From positions 744,001 through 808,000 of the forward strand of contig NZ_JADKSJ010000002.1 of assembly GCF_015351235.1 (NCBI RefSeq): a DNA stretch of 64,000 bases, written 5' to 3'. Positions 8,090-16,683 of this stretch are shown piece by piece. The stretch is from Plantibacter sp. VKM Ac-2880. GTDB lineage: Bacteria; Actinomycetota; Actinomycetes; Actinomycetales; Microbacteriaceae. Below the pieces are notes generated by a model. It was given only the letters and a program-made list of their open reading frames with translations. It did no database searches and was not told where the DNA came from. The position numbers were made by a program, and so were the translations under genes. Positions within the stretch are counted from its first letter, which is position 1, and every line of letters begins with the position of its first letter.

Positions 8090-10553
8090 GGGACGTCGCG
8101 CGGCCGAGACCGCCAGCGCCAGACGACGGGCGGTCGGCTCCGCCTCGCGCGGTCGGGCTCGCCCGACCGGACCCGGGCCCAGAGGCGGATCGTGGTCCGG
8201 CGTCGGCGGCGGTCGACCGGAAGATCCACGTGCCAACGCGACCACCGGAGACCTCCGACTCGCCCTCGCCGCGTTCGCCCTCCTCGTGACCGGCGGCCTC
8301 GGGTTCGGCCGCGTGCTCGACACGCTCGACTGGTGGGTCGTGGCGAACGTCGTCATCGCGATCGTCCTCGCCAGCGCCGTGCTGCTCCGACGCACCAGGC
8401 TGCCGGCGGTGTTCGTGTGGATCGGTTCCGCGATCACCTGGCTGCTCACCATCACCATCGGCTTCGCCAGCGGGACCGCCATCCTCGGCATCGTACCGAC
8501 ACCGACCACCCTCGCCACGTTCGAACGCCTCCGTGACGCCGGGTTCCAGACCTTCCACGACGGGTCCGCCCCGCTCGACACGGACGCCGGTGTCGTCTTC
8601 GTGATGGCCGCCGGCGGTGGCCTGGTCGCTCTCGCGGTCGCCTGGCTCGTCCTCGGCCGACATGCGCCGGTCCTCGCGGGCGTCCTCGTCTTCGCGGTCT
8701 ACGCCGGCCCGACGGTCGCCGTGTCGTTCCCGCTCGACCCCTGGGTGTTCGCCGCCGTCGCGCTCGCCTTCCTCTGGCTGCTCCGCGAGGACGTGCGACG
8801 CCGGGAACGGTTGCGAGAGGCCGCCTCGGCCCGTGCGACCGGAACCACCCGGCGGACGGGATCGACGGCGCTTGCCGGGCGCTTCGGCAGTGTCGGCCCC
8901 GCGGTCCTCGTCGGCGCGGTCGCCGTCGTCGTCGCCCTCCTGACCCCGGCCGCGCTCCCCGACCTCGCCGTCCGCGACGTGACCGCCGGCGCCCGCGGCA
9001 ACGGCCCCTTCGCCAACGGCATCAACCCGCTCATCTCCCTCGGCCAGAGCCTGCGGCGCCCGGCGAATACGACCGCGCTCGAATACACGACCACCGCCGA
9101 CGACGCGCCCTACCTCAAGGTCACCGACCTCAGCGACTTCACGGGCAACGTCTGGGGTCCAGACAACTCCGGCTACAGCGACGGCAACTCGCTCGACGCC
9201 TTCCCGGCGCCGGCCGGGCTCAGCGAGGTGATCCCCGTGGAGACCTTCGAGACCACCGTCACGGTGGACTCCCTGTCGAGCCCGTGGCTGCCCCTGCCGT
9301 ATCCGACGCAGAAGGTCGACGGGCTGCGCGGTGACTGGCGGTTCGAAGCCGCCGGGCTGACGGCGATGGCGGAGCGCGGGTCCACCCGTGGCCAGACGTA
9401 CACCGCGACGAGCACCGCGATCCTGCCGACGGCGCAGCAGATGCGCGACGTGCCACCCGTCGCCGACCCGGCGTCCGCCGCCCCCTACCTCGAGCTGCCC
9501 GACGAGCTCCCGCAGATCATCCGTGACACGGCGGCGGAGGTCACGGCGACCGCCTCCACCGACTACGACCGGGCGATCGCCCTGCAACGGTACTTCCGTA
9601 GCTCGTTCGAGTACTCCGAATCGGCGCCCGTCGAGGAGGGCTTCGACGGCAGCGGCGCGGAGGTCATCGCGACGTTCCTCGAGCGCAAGGCCGGGTACTG
9701 CATCCACTTCTCCTCTGCGATGGCCGTGATGTCGCGCGTCCTCGGCATCCCTGCGCGCATCGCGATCGGCTATCTGCCCGGCACGACCATCGACAACACG
9801 CCATCGAACCGCGGCACCTACATCGTGACCTCCGACCAGCTGCACGCGTGGCCGGAGCTGTACTTCGAGGGCGTCGGCTGGGTGCCGTTCGAACCGACCG
9901 CGAGCCGTGGCGTCGTGACGCAGTTCACCGACACGAGCGCTGCGACACCGGGAAGTGGATCGGTGAGTCCCGACAGCCGTCCGGCTCCGACCGCGGCATC
10001 GACGCCGACGCCGACTGCTGGAGCCCTCGGTGGGCCGACGGCCACCCAGACCGGCGGCGGACTGCCCGCCGCGCTCGTGCCGCTCGCGATCCTGCTCGGC
10101 GTCCTCGTGCTCCTCGCCACCCCGTCGATCGCGCGTGGCCTTCGGCGGACGGCCGGACGCCGACGGGCGCACGCCGCAGGGACCTCGTCCGGCTGGGCGT
10201 GGGCGGAGTTCGTCGACAGCGCCAGAGACCTCGGGTTCCCGGTGACGGCGTCGGAGTCGCCGCGCGGCTTCGCGGCGAGACTGCGCGGCCAGTTCCAGAT
10301 CGACTCGCCCGCGATCGAACGGCTCGTCACCGCCGTCGAACGGGAGAGTTATGCGCGGGCCGACACCGACCCGGCGTCCGGCGGCGAACCTCCGGCGAGC
10401 GCCGACTCCGTCGAGGCCGCGCTCGGCGAGGCGAAGGCTGCCCTGCGTGCCGTGAGCCCGCCGATCGAACGGATCCTGTCGGTGGTGTTCCCGCGGTCGC
10501 TCGTGTCGCATCGGGACCAACGCGTCGACTGGCGGCCCCCTGCCGCGAGCTGA
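8076..10553 (+). CDS. Membrane transglutaminase-like protein (DUF3488/DUF4129 type)
   Basis: An 825-residue multi-domain membrane protein. A basic N-terminal tail of ~55 residues is followed by several transmembrane helices (about residues 70-300). An exported transglutaminase core follows, with Cys542 in KAGYCIHFSSAM and the His/Glu part in SDQLHAWPELYFEGVGW. A Pro/Thr/Ser linker and one more helix (ALVPLAILLGVLVLL) lead to a C-terminal DUF4129-like cytosolic tail. This matches TgpA-type proteins. I chose the ATG at 8076; an in-frame GTG lies at 8064. It closes the moxR-DUF58-transglutaminase operon. The role in envelope or peptidoglycan modification is inferred from the family. Confidence 0.88.
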   Translation: MSVTEGRRAAETASARRRAVGSASRGRARPTGPGPRGGSWSGVGGGRPEDPRANATTGDLRLALAAFALLVTGGLGFGRVLDTLDWWVVANVVIAIVLASAVLLRRTRLPAVFVWIGSAITWLLTITIGFASGTAILGIVPTPTTLATFERLRDAGFQTFHDGSAPLDTDAGVVFVMAAGGGLVALAVAWLVLGRHAPVLAGVLVFAVYAGPTVAVSFPLDPWVFAAVALAFLWLLREDVRRRERLREAASARATGTTRRTGSTALAGRFGSVGPAVLVGAVAVVVALLTPAALPDLAVRDVTAGARGNGPFANGINPLISLGQSLRRPANTTALEYTTTADDAPYLKVTDLSDFTGNVWGPDNSGYSDGNSLDAFPAPAGLSEVIPVETFETTVTVDSLSSPWLPLPYPTQKVDGLRGDWRFEAAGLTAMAERGSTRGQTYTATSTAILPTAQQMRDVPPVADPASAAPYLELPDELPQIIRDTAAEVTATASTDYDRAIALQRYFRSSFEYSESAPVEEGFDGSGAEVIATFLERKAGYCIHFSSAMAVMSRVLGIPARIAIGYLPGTTIDNTPSNRGTYIVTSDQLHAWPELYFEGVGWVPFEPTASRGVVTQFTDTSAATPGSGSVSPDSRPAPTAASTPTPTAGALGGPTATQTGGGLPAALVPLAILLGVLVLLATPSIARGLRRTAGRRRAHAAGTSSGWAWAEFVDSARDLGFPVTASESPRGFAARLRGQFQIDSPAIERLVTAVERESYARADTDPASGGEPPASADSVEAALGEAKAALRAVSPPIERILSVVFPRSLVSHRDQRVDWRPPAAS

Positions 10554-10650
10554 TCTGCCGGTCGCGACCGGTGCGTGGTTCCGGCAGGTGGCGCGCGGGA
10601 GTCCGCGAACCAGGTATGCTGCTATCTGGCCGTTTTTCACAAACAGCCGA

Positions 10651-10738
10651 GGAGAATTCGCCTAGTGGCCTATGGCGCACGCTTGGAAAGCGTGTTGGGT
10701 TAACGCCCTCGGGGGTTCGAATCCCCCATTCTCCGCCA
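10651..10738 (+). tRNA. tRNA-Ser(GGA)
   Basis: The acceptor arms GGAGAAT and ATTCTCC pair perfectly, followed by discriminator G and an encoded CCA. The anticodon loop in CGCTTGGAAAGCG gives anticodon GGA, reading UCC/UCU serine codons. A long variable arm (TGTTGGGTTAACGCCC region) is the class II feature expected for tRNA-Ser. The T arm contains GGTTCGAATCCC. A TATGCT box at 10615-10620 may be the -10 element. Confidence 0.97.
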
Positions 10739-10745
10739 GTTGATC

Positions 10746-10778
10746 AGAACGCCCCACGCTCTTCGCGTGGGGCGTTCT
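10746..10778 (+). terminator. Rho-independent terminator of tRNA-Ser
   Basis: A perfect 14-bp stem (AGAACGCCCCACGC at 10746-10759 with its complement at 10765-10778) and a 5-nt loop TCTTC, followed by GTGTTTC. It sits eight bases after the tRNA CCA end. Confidence 0.88.
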
Positions 10779-10817
10779 GTGTTTCGGGGGTTTGTGGCTC
10801 CGGATCCACCCCCTCTC

Positions 10818-10943
10818 CCAGCGCGGTGCGCTGACGTGAGCGCGAGTCATGCGCGTGAGCGCGGGTCTCCGGAGGGGCGCGCCCGCGGCTCCAACCCGCG
10901 CCCAGGCCGAACTGTCGCCTTTCGCGTCAGCGCACCGCGCTGG
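10818..10943. repeat. Palindromic intergenic element R1
   Basis: Bounded by perfect 19-bp inverted arms CCAGCGCGGTGCGCTGACG (10818-10836) and its reverse complement (10925-10943). The interior carries GAGCGCGGGTC-type boxes and a central CTCCGGAG palindrome. It is the best-preserved member of a family of seven copies in this window. Confidence 0.9.
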
Positions 10944-10964
10944 CAAGAACAGACCATTCGCGGG

Positions 10965-11000
10965 TTGACGGTTAGAGATCAAAGCGTTAGTGTTCTAACC
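10965..11000 (+). promoter_or_regulatory. marR promoter with overlapping dyad, leaderless
   Basis: TTGACG (10965-10970), a 17-bp spacer and TAGTGT (10988-10993) put the transcription start at about the A of the ATG at 11001, so the mRNA is probably leaderless. The arms GGTTAGA (10970-10976) and TCTAACC (10994-11000) form an exact 7-bp dyad spanning the -10 box. This fits an autoregulatory MarR operator. Confidence 0.65.
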
Positions 11001-11444
11001 ATGAACGACGAGACACCCGCCTTCACCAGCACCCTGCAGATGGTCCGTTGGATCGGGTGGGCACAACGCAAGGCCGGCGAGGACTGGATCCGCGCCCGTG
11101 AACTCAGTCATGAACAAGCCTTCGTCCTGGGCTACCTCGTCCAACATCCAGGCTCGATCCAACGCGACATCGCCGAGGTGAGCCGGACGAGCGCCGCCAG
11201 CGTCTCGAGCCTCCTGCAGGGGCTCGAGCGCCGGGACCTCGTCGAACGCCGTGCGGAGGACGGGAACGCGCGCACCAAGCGCGTCTTCGCCACCCAGCTC
11301 GGCGCCGACCTCATCGACGGGTTCGAAACCGCGATGGCCGACGCCGACGACACCATCCTCACCCCGCTGGACCAGAGCGAACGCGACACGCTCCACGCTC
11401 TGCTCACGAAGCTCACGGCGAACCTGCCGCAGCCGACCCGCTGA
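11001..11444 (+). CDS. MarR-family transcriptional regulator
   Basis: A 147-residue winged-helix regulator. The HTH region GSIQRDIAEVSRTSAASVSSLLQ is followed by the wing ERRAEDGNARTKRVFAT, and C-terminal helices form the dimer interface (LDQSERDTLHALLTKL). MarR proteins repress divergent or downstream efflux genes and release DNA on ligand binding. The likely target is the MATE exporter gene 245 bp downstream and the gene itself through the dyad in its promoter. The ATG at 11001 follows the -10 box at the distance expected for a leaderless transcript, and there is no Shine-Dalgarno. The ligand is unknown. Confidence 0.93.
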   Translation: MNDETPAFTSTLQMVRWIGWAQRKAGEDWIRARELSHEQAFVLGYLVQHPGSIQRDIAEVSRTSAASVSSLLQGLERRDLVERRAEDGNARTKRVFATQLGADLIDGFETAMADADDTILTPLDQSERDTLHALLTKLTANLPQPTR

Positions 11445-11689
11445 TCACCGCTCGGGCGACCGAGCTCCCAGACCGCCCGGCGAGACCACTCGCCACGCGC
11501 CTCACCCACCGCCGACGGCGATCGCGACCGCCACCACGCTCGCCATCGCCACGACGGCGCTGTCCGTCGCGCCCGGACGCCCGCTGAGTTCGTCCGCCCA
11601 GCCCGCGACCGTTCCTCTCCTCACCACTCGCCCCTCGCCGCGCCGGCGCTCATCGTCGCGCCCGGAACCTGCCCGAAACGGAGCCTCCC
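11445..11689. other. Intergenic region between marR and the MATE gene
   Basis: 245 bp with GC-rich, coding-like composition, but no frame gives a recognisable protein and there is no clear terminator or promoter. It may be a long 5' leader, which leaves open whether the exporter start lies where I place it. Confidence 0.4.
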
Positions 11690-13222
11690 ATGCACCCCGA
11701 ACACCGCACCGATCACGAAACCGACGCGTCCATCGCTGGCAACGCCGGTTCCCCGACCGCCGCAACCGTCGAGCCCGGCGCTTCGCCCGACGACACCTCG
11801 ACCGCCCCGTCCGCGGCGGACACGGTCGGCGGCAACCGCTGGTACCTGTCGACCGCCCCGATCGTCCGAGCCCTGCTCCACCTGTGCGTCCCGATGGCGG
11901 CCGCTCTCGTCGTCAGCGCCGTCTACAACCTCATCAACGCCGGCGTCGTCGGTTCGCTCCACGACACCACCCTGCTCGCCGCGATCACGCTCGGAGCCCC
12001 GATCCTCGGACTGATCCTCGCCATCGGCGACCTGTTCGGTGTGGGCGGCGGCGCGCTCATCTCAAGGCTCCTCGGCGCCTCGGAACGCGACCCCGCGCAA
12101 GCCGGTGACATCAAACGCGCCGCCACGTTCGCCGTCTGGGGAGCCTTCTTCACCGGTGCCGTCCTGGGCGGAATCGGTCTCCTGTTCCTCGGCCCACTGG
12201 TGTCCCTGCTCGGTGCGGATGCGGTCACCGCGCCGGCGACCTCGGCGTTCATCGGCGTGATGCTCGCGTTCGTCCCCGTCATGGCGACCGCGTTCTGCCT
12301 GGAACAGCTCGTCCGAGCCGAGGGCGCCGCGCGCCAGGTGATGGTCGCCCTGATCGCCTCCGCGGTGGCCAACCTCGTCCTCGACCTCGTCTTCATCCTC
12401 GGGTTCGGCTGGGGTGTCGCCGGTGCGGCACTCGCGATGGGCCTCGCCAACCTCGGCGTCCTCGTCTACTTCGTCGCGTGGTTGCAGCGCAACAGCGAGT
12501 ACGTGAGCCTGGCGCCCCGCTGGTTCACGCTCTCATCGACCATCCTCAAGCCGATCCTCAGCGTCGGCGTCAGCACGCTGCTCCAGTCGGGGTTCCTCAT
12601 CGTCACCGCGCTCGTACTGAACACGCTGGCCGCGGGCTACGGAGACGCGCCGCTCGCCGCCATGGGCGTCGCGGTCCGGATCGCCCAGGTGCCCGAGTTC
12701 CTCGTCATGGGGGTGACGTTCGGTGTGCTCCCCCTCCTCGCCTACTCGTTCGGCAAGGGTGACGGCGCGCGCCTCCGTTCGGCTCTCCGAGCTTCGGCCC
12801 TCACGGTCGGGGGCATCTCGGTGCTCTTCGCCGGCGTCGTCTTCGTCCTGCGTGAACCGATCGTCTCCGCGTTCATCGCCGATCCGGCCGTCCTCGGGCT
12901 CGGCGTCACGATCCTCGTCGCGCAGCTCACCGCGATGATCGCCAACGGCGTCACCGGGCTGATCACCTCCCTGTTCCAGGCGACCGGGCGGGCACTCGCT
13001 GCGACGGTCATGGCCGTCACCCAGGGGGTGTTGTTCGTCCCGATCGTGCTCCTCGGCAACCTGTGGTTCGGACTCGGCGGCATCGTCTGGTCGCTGACCG
13101 TCACGGAGGTCATCGTGTTCCTGGTGGGCGTGCTCCTGTGGCTCGGCTCGCGGGCGGCCATCGACCGAGGGCTCGCAGCCGGCTCCCCGGAGCGAGCCGA
13201 CGCGCAACTCGCCGACGCCTGA
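11690..13222 (+). CDS. MATE-family multidrug exporter
   Basis: A 510-residue inner-membrane antiporter. After a hydrophilic N-terminal tail of about 50 residues (rich in T, D, P), twelve hydrophobic segments follow. The first, ALLHLCVPMAAALVVSAVYN, leads into the MATE-typical GVGGGALISRLLGA. Two internally similar halves are visible, and the second begins near KPILSVGVSTLLQSGFL. MATE proteins exchange cationic drugs for Na+ or H+. The tail is unusually long for the family, so a later start is possible, though no alternative is clearly better. The upstream MarR gene is the likely regulator. The element R2 begins 8 bp after the stop. Confidence 0.92.
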   Translation: MHPEHRTDHETDASIAGNAGSPTAATVEPGASPDDTSTAPSAADTVGGNRWYLSTAPIVRALLHLCVPMAAALVVSAVYNLINAGVVGSLHDTTLLAAITLGAPILGLILAIGDLFGVGGGALISRLLGASERDPAQAGDIKRAATFAVWGAFFTGAVLGGIGLLFLGPLVSLLGADAVTAPATSAFIGVMLAFVPVMATAFCLEQLVRAEGAARQVMVALIASAVANLVLDLVFILGFGWGVAGAALAMGLANLGVLVYFVAWLQRNSEYVSLAPRWFTLSSTILKPILSVGVSTLLQSGFLIVTALVLNTLAAGYGDAPLAAMGVAVRIAQVPEFLVMGVTFGVLPLLAYSFGKGDGARLRSALRASALTVGGISVLFAGVVFVLREPIVSAFIADPAVLGLGVTILVAQLTAMIANGVTGLITSLFQATGRALAATVMAVTQGVLFVPIVLLGNLWFGLGGIVWSLTVTEVIVFLVGVLLWLGSRAAIDRGLAAGSPERADAQLADA

Positions 13223-13229
13223 CCGGCCG

Positions 13230-13355
13230 CCAGCGCGATGCGCTGACGTGAGCGCGGGTCACCCGCGTGGGCGCGGGTCTCCAGAGGGGCGCGCCCATGC
13301 GTGTGACCCGCGCTCACGCCGGATGTGCGCCGCTCGCGTCAGCGCACCGCGCTGG
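13230..13355. repeat. Palindromic intergenic element R2
   Basis: Left arm CCAGCGCGATGCGCTGACG (13230-13248, one mismatch to R1) and right arm CGTCAGCGCACCGCGCTGG (13337-13355), with a central CTCCAGAG. It lies between two convergent genes. The right arm overlaps the end of the leftward gene and supplies its TGA stop. Confidence 0.88.
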
Positions 13356-13704
13356 GGATCTCCGCGAGCTCGGTGTAGACGGGTATCCCACGCTCGCGGG
13401 CGATCGCGACGTCGGTGTCGGCACCGGAGGACTCCCCCGGCAACCGGAGGACCGCGTCACAGTGCTGGAGCAGGCGCCTCGCCGTCTCGTACATGACGTC
13501 TCCGTCGCCGGCCGTGGCTCCCGTGTCGATTCCGCGGAGGATCGGCAGGGCGACCCACTCACCGATCATCGGGACATGACCGAGGGCGTAGATCGGCGCG
13601 GCAGCGGCCTCGAGTCGTTCGAGGTTGCGGGCGATGGCGGCGGGGTCACCACCGGTTCCGGAACGGTAGGGGCCGGCGATGAGGATGAGGAGTGGTGTGT
13701 TCAT
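13339..13704 (-). CDS. DUF4406-like small protein (deoxyribosyltransferase-like fold)
   Basis: A 121-residue protein starting M-N-T-P-L-L-I-L-I-A-G-P-Y-R-S-G. The IAGPYRSG opening, the central HVPMIGEW and the CDAVLRLPGESSGADTDV segment resemble DUF4406 and nucleoside 2-deoxyribosyltransferase-like proteins. SxGADxD is the expected nucleotide-site element. The substrate is unknown. It is divergent from the DeoR gene with 56 bp between starts, so DeoR probably controls it. The last codons, Ser-Ala-Val-Arg-stop, are encoded by the right arm of repeat R2, so the C-terminus looks altered by the repeat. Confidence 0.8.
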   Translation of the reverse strand: MNTPLLILIAGPYRSGTGGDPAAIARNLERLEAAAAPIYALGHVPMIGEWVALPILRGIDTGATAGDGDVMYETARRLLQHCDAVLRLPGESSGADTDVAIARERGIPVYTELAEIPSAVR

Positions 13705-13727
13705 GCCCAGCACTGTAGCGTTAACCA

Positions 13728-13741
13728 TGCACAAACGTGCA
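13728..13741. promoter_or_regulatory. Candidate DeoR operator
   Basis: TGCACAAACGTGCA has 5-bp arms TGCAC/GTGCA around a 4-bp centre. It sits midway in the 56-bp gap between the divergent DUF4406-like and DeoR genes, suited to control both. The DeoR gene has AAGGAG at 13750-13755. Confidence 0.55.
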
Positions 13742-13760
13742 ACATCATGAAGGAGTACGC

Positions 13761-14477
13761 ATGCTGAGCGCACAACGTCGAACGCACCTCCTCGACCTCC
13801 TCGAGCGCGACGGCCGGATCGTCGCCAAGGAGGCCGCGGCCTCGCTGGGGGTGTCTGAGGACTCGATCCGCCGCGACCTCCGCGACCTCGCCGACGCCGG
13901 CCAGTGCATCCGCGTCTACGGCGGAGCACTGCCGGTGCCTGCGGCCGACCGCCCCTTCGCGGAACGGCTGTCGCTCGAGACGGACAGCAAGGAGCGCGTC
14001 GCCCGGGCCGCCGCCGCACGCATCCGCCCGGGCAGCACCGTCATCATCGACGCCGGCACCACCGCCCTCGCCCTCGCCCGCCTGCTCCCCGACGACCCCA
14101 CGCTGACCGTCATCACCCCGAGCCCCGCGGTCGCCCTCGCCGTCGCGGAGCATTCGCCGGCCCGCGTGATCATGATCGGCGGCGAACTGGGACGGCACTC
14201 GATGGTCGCCAACGGAGCCCTGGCAGCCGAGGCGATCCGGCGACTCAGCGCAGACGCCTGCTTCCTCGGCGTCACCGGGGTGCACCCCGAGCACGGCCTC
14301 ACCACGGGGGAACTCGACGACGCCGCGACGAAACGCGCCCTCGCCGAACGCAGCACCGAGGTCTACGTGCTCGCGAGCGAGGAGAAGCTCGGCGCCGTCT
14401 CCCGGTACCCGGTGCTCGACCTCGACGAGGTCACCGAGGTCATCGTCGACCCGGAGCGTTCAGCCACGACGCTGTGA
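13761..14477 (+). CDS. DeoR-family transcriptional regulator
   Basis: A 238-residue sugar-type DeoR repressor. The N-terminal HTH is RRTHLLDLLERDGRIVAKEA then SLGVSEDSIRRDLRDL, followed by the conserved VYGGAL. The C-terminal DeoRC effector domain has VIIDAGTTALALARLLP (phosphosugar-binding loop), MIGGELGRHS and ACFLGVTGVHPEHGLTTG. These regulators usually sense a phosphorylated sugar. No sugar kinase lies beside it, so the target is probably the divergent DUF4406-like gene plus distant genes. The ATG at 13761 has AAGGAG five bases upstream. Family confidence is high and the effector is unknown. Confidence 0.92.
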   Translation: MLSAQRRTHLLDLLERDGRIVAKEAAASLGVSEDSIRRDLRDLADAGQCIRVYGGALPVPAADRPFAERLSLETDSKERVARAAAARIRPGSTVIIDAGTTALALARLLPDDPTLTVITPSPAVALAVAEHSPARVIMIGGELGRHSMVANGALAAEAIRRLSADACFLGVTGVHPEHGLTTGELDDAATKRALAERSTEVYVLASEEKLGAVSRYPVLDLDEVTEVIVDPERSATTL

Positions 14478-14533
14478 GGTTGCGTCAGGCGATCAGGCGT
14501 CAGGCACCCCGGCACGTCAGACGATCCGCGAGC

Positions 14534-15274
14534 TCAGACGATCGGGTACGTCTCCGCCAGGAACGCCGCGTACCCACCCGGCGTGCGACCACGGCGGCGC
14601 CCCGAGGTCTCGACCGCGCCGTCCAGCGTGGGCACGACCCGGAACCCGGCCGCACGCGCCCGCTCGACGACGTCGACGTCCTCATGCTCGGCCAGCTCAC
14701 GGAACCCACCGATCGCCTCGAGCCGGTCGGCCCGGACCCCGAGGTTCGCCCCGTGGACGTTCCCCGGCAGATGCCCGGCAGAATGCGTCTCCAGCCACCG
14801 CTCCACGTCGGGCTCGGAGAAGTCGTCGAAGTCGGGACGGACGGTGCCGAGCAGGACATCCACGTCGGCGTCGAAGGCGGCGGCATGCCCGGACAACCAG
14901 TCCGCGGGGACTCGGGAGTCGGCGTCGGTGTTCGCGATCCACCGCTCGGTCGGGCCCGCCTCGCCGAATCCGGCGGCGGTCTCGACACCGGCACGGCGGG
15001 CCGCTCCGACGCTGCGCTCCTCGACGACCACCACCGCCGCGGTGGGCCCGCCGTCGTGGTCGGGCCCGGCGACACGGCCGAGGCCGTCGAGGCGCTCCAT
15101 GACGATCCGGGCCGTGTCGTCACGGCAGTCGTCGAGCACCACCACCAGGCCGACCTGCAGGCCGGGGCGACGACGCAGCACCTCGGCACGTGCGACGAGC
15201 AGGGCGTCCAGACAGGCGCCGATGAGCTCCTCCTCGTCGTGGGCCGGCACGACGACGTCGATCCGTCGCAGCAT
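14534..15274 (-). CDS. Glycosyltransferase, family 2
   Basis: A 246-residue soluble GT-A glycosyltransferase. The N-terminal strand IDVVVPAHDEEELIGACLDAL is the GT2 nucleotide-sugar site, NTDADSRVPADWL is the metal-binding DxD region, and HGANLGVRADRLEAIGGF plus EDVDVVERA form the acceptor and catalytic-base region. There is no transmembrane segment. The start (15274) overlaps the stop of the preceding deacetylase-methyltransferase gene by one base (TGATG), making it third in a tightly coupled three-gene operon. It presumably glycosylates a product shared with that operon; donor and acceptor are unknown. Confidence 0.9.
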   Translation of the reverse strand: MLRRIDVVVPAHDEEELIGACLDALLVARAEVLRRRPGLQVGLVVVLDDCRDDTARIVMERLDGLGRVAGPDHDGGPTAAVVVVEERSVGAARRAGVETAAGFGEAGPTERWIANTDADSRVPADWLSGHAAAFDADVDVLLGTVRPDFDDFSEPDVERWLETHSAGHLPGNVHGANLGVRADRLEAIGGFRELAEHEDVDVVERARAAGFRVVPTLDGAVETSGRRRGRTPGGYAAFLAETYPIV

Positions 15275-16683
15275 CAGGACGTCAGACCGTCCACCGCGGC
15301 GACACTCGCCTCACCGGCCGGCACGAGCACGTCGAGGAGGAAGTCGTCCTCGACGTGCTGGACCGAGCGGCGGCCCGGCCAGCGTTCGAGCAATCGACGA
15401 TGGACGATCTCGGCGGAGGTCGCCGCGTGGTCGTCGGGATGCCGCCAGTGGCACGCCACGATGCTGCCGTCAGGGGTGAGCGATCCGAGGATCCGGTCGA
15501 TGACGCGGTCGAGGTCCGCCTCGGACAGGTAGTAGCCGACCTCGGACAGCACTACCAGGTCGAACTCCCCGGCCGGCCACTCGTCCGGCACGCTCCGGCG
15601 TTCGAACCGGGCCGTCGGGGCGTGCCGTCGGGCGAGCTGCAACGGCGCCTCGGCGATGTCGACACCGAGCACCTGGTCGCTGCGTTCCGCGAGCCGGGCC
15701 GTGAGCACGCCCGTGGCACAGCCCAACTCGAGCACCGAGCGGTACCGCTGGCGCGGTAGCGCGGCCAGCAACACCTGGCGCTTCCGCGCCTCGTACCAGG
15801 AGCCGAAGTCCCACCCGTCGGGGCGCTCGCGGTAGTGATCCTCGAAGGACTCCTGCGAACGCGAGCCGTCGGCCTGCCCGACCGCCGGTCTGAGCACGTC
15901 AGGCTCCGCGGCGAGGTCGAGCGCCAGCTGGTTCGGGAAGAGCACTTCGAAGCGACGCGCGTAGTGCTGCAGGTGGTGGTGGTCGACGATGGCCTCGTCG
16001 CCGGGGGCGTCCGAGAGCGGCTCCGTCTGCGACGGGTAGGCGTCCATCGCGGCGATCTTGGCCCCGTGCGCCGCGGCGTCGAGCGGCACGATGCGTGCCT
16101 CGGTCCACGGCAGCGTGTCGTCGTCGATCTCAGCCCAGTGCCACAGCCAGATCGGATACTCGGCGAGCGCCAGGTCCCGCTCGGTCGCGAGTGCTGCGGC
16201 GAGCTCACCGGCGATGCGGTGGTCGCGGTGACCGTCGCCGCGCCAGGGGGCGACGATGAGCGGCTGCGTTCCGGCAGCATCGACCGCCGAGCGCAGAGAC
16301 GCGGCGAGGCCGGAGCGTTCCGCGTCGAGCCCGCCGTCGGGGACCCGCAGGACCTCGTGGGCGACGCCGGTGCCGAGTCGGGTGACCGCCTCGACGAACT
16401 CCGCCTCACGGCGCGGAGCGAGCTCCCCCGGGGTGGTCGTCGGCGAATCGGGGTGCGAACCCTCGCCGAGCGTCATGAGGAGGACGGTGACGGGGATGCC
16501 GGCGGCTGCGGCGGCGGCGATCAGCCCGCCGACGCCGAGCGACTCGTCGTCGGGATGCGGCGAGAGGACGACGAGGCCGGTCACCTGCCGCCAGCCGTCC
16601 CACGCGGGCAGGTCGAGCTCGTGCAGACGCGTGCCCCAGGCAGCTGCAGAGGTGCCGGGGTCGCGGTGGTCGAAGGCGGGCAT
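15274..16683 (-). CDS. Bifunctional PIG-L deacetylase / SAM-dependent methyltransferase
   Basis: A 469-residue fusion. Residues ~30-250 form a LmbE/PIG-L zinc deacetylase with SPHPDDE (H43, D45, D46) and HRDH (H152, H155), the metal ligands and catalytic Asp of the family. Residues ~285-469 are a class I methyltransferase with motif I VLELGCATG (~318-325), VLGVDIAEAPL and FDLVVLSEVGYYL. Such fusions exist in other actinobacteria, but their substrate is not established. The start at 16683 overlaps the upstream stop by one base, and its own stop overlaps the glycosyltransferase start, so all three should be made together. An N-acetylsugar-containing small molecule is a plausible, unproven substrate. 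Confidence 0.9.
   Translation of the reverse strand: MPAFDHRDPGTSAAAWGTRLHELDLPAWDGWRQVTGLVVLSPHPDDESLGVGGLIAAAAAAGIPVTVLLMTLGEGSHPDSPTTTPGELAPRREAEFVEAVTRLGTGVAHEVLRVPDGGLDAERSGLAASLRSAVDAAGTQPLIVAPWRGDGHRDHRIAGELAAALATERDLALAEYPIWLWHWAEIDDDTLPWTEARIVPLDAAAHGAKIAAMDAYPSQTEPLSDAPGDEAIVDHHHLQHYARRFEVLFPNQLALDLAAEPDVLRPAVGQADGSRSQESFEDHYRERPDGWDFGSWYEARKRQVLLAALPRQRYRSVLELGCATGVLTARLAERSDQVLGVDIAEAPLQLARRHAPTARFERRSVPDEWPAGEFDLVVLSEVGYYLSEADLDRVIDRILGSLTPDGSIVACHWRHPDDHAATSAEIVHRRLLERWPGRRSVQHVEDDFLLDVLVPAGEASVAAVDGLTS

Noticed and set aside
6701-10640. Long leftward open frames opposite the DUF58 and transglutaminase genes
   Set aside because: No recognisable domain, start or ribosome site, and both sense genes carry diagnostic motifs.
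11445-11689. Small gene between marR and the MATE exporter
   Set aside because: Several frames are open, but none has a ribosome site with a plausible start or a recognisable product.
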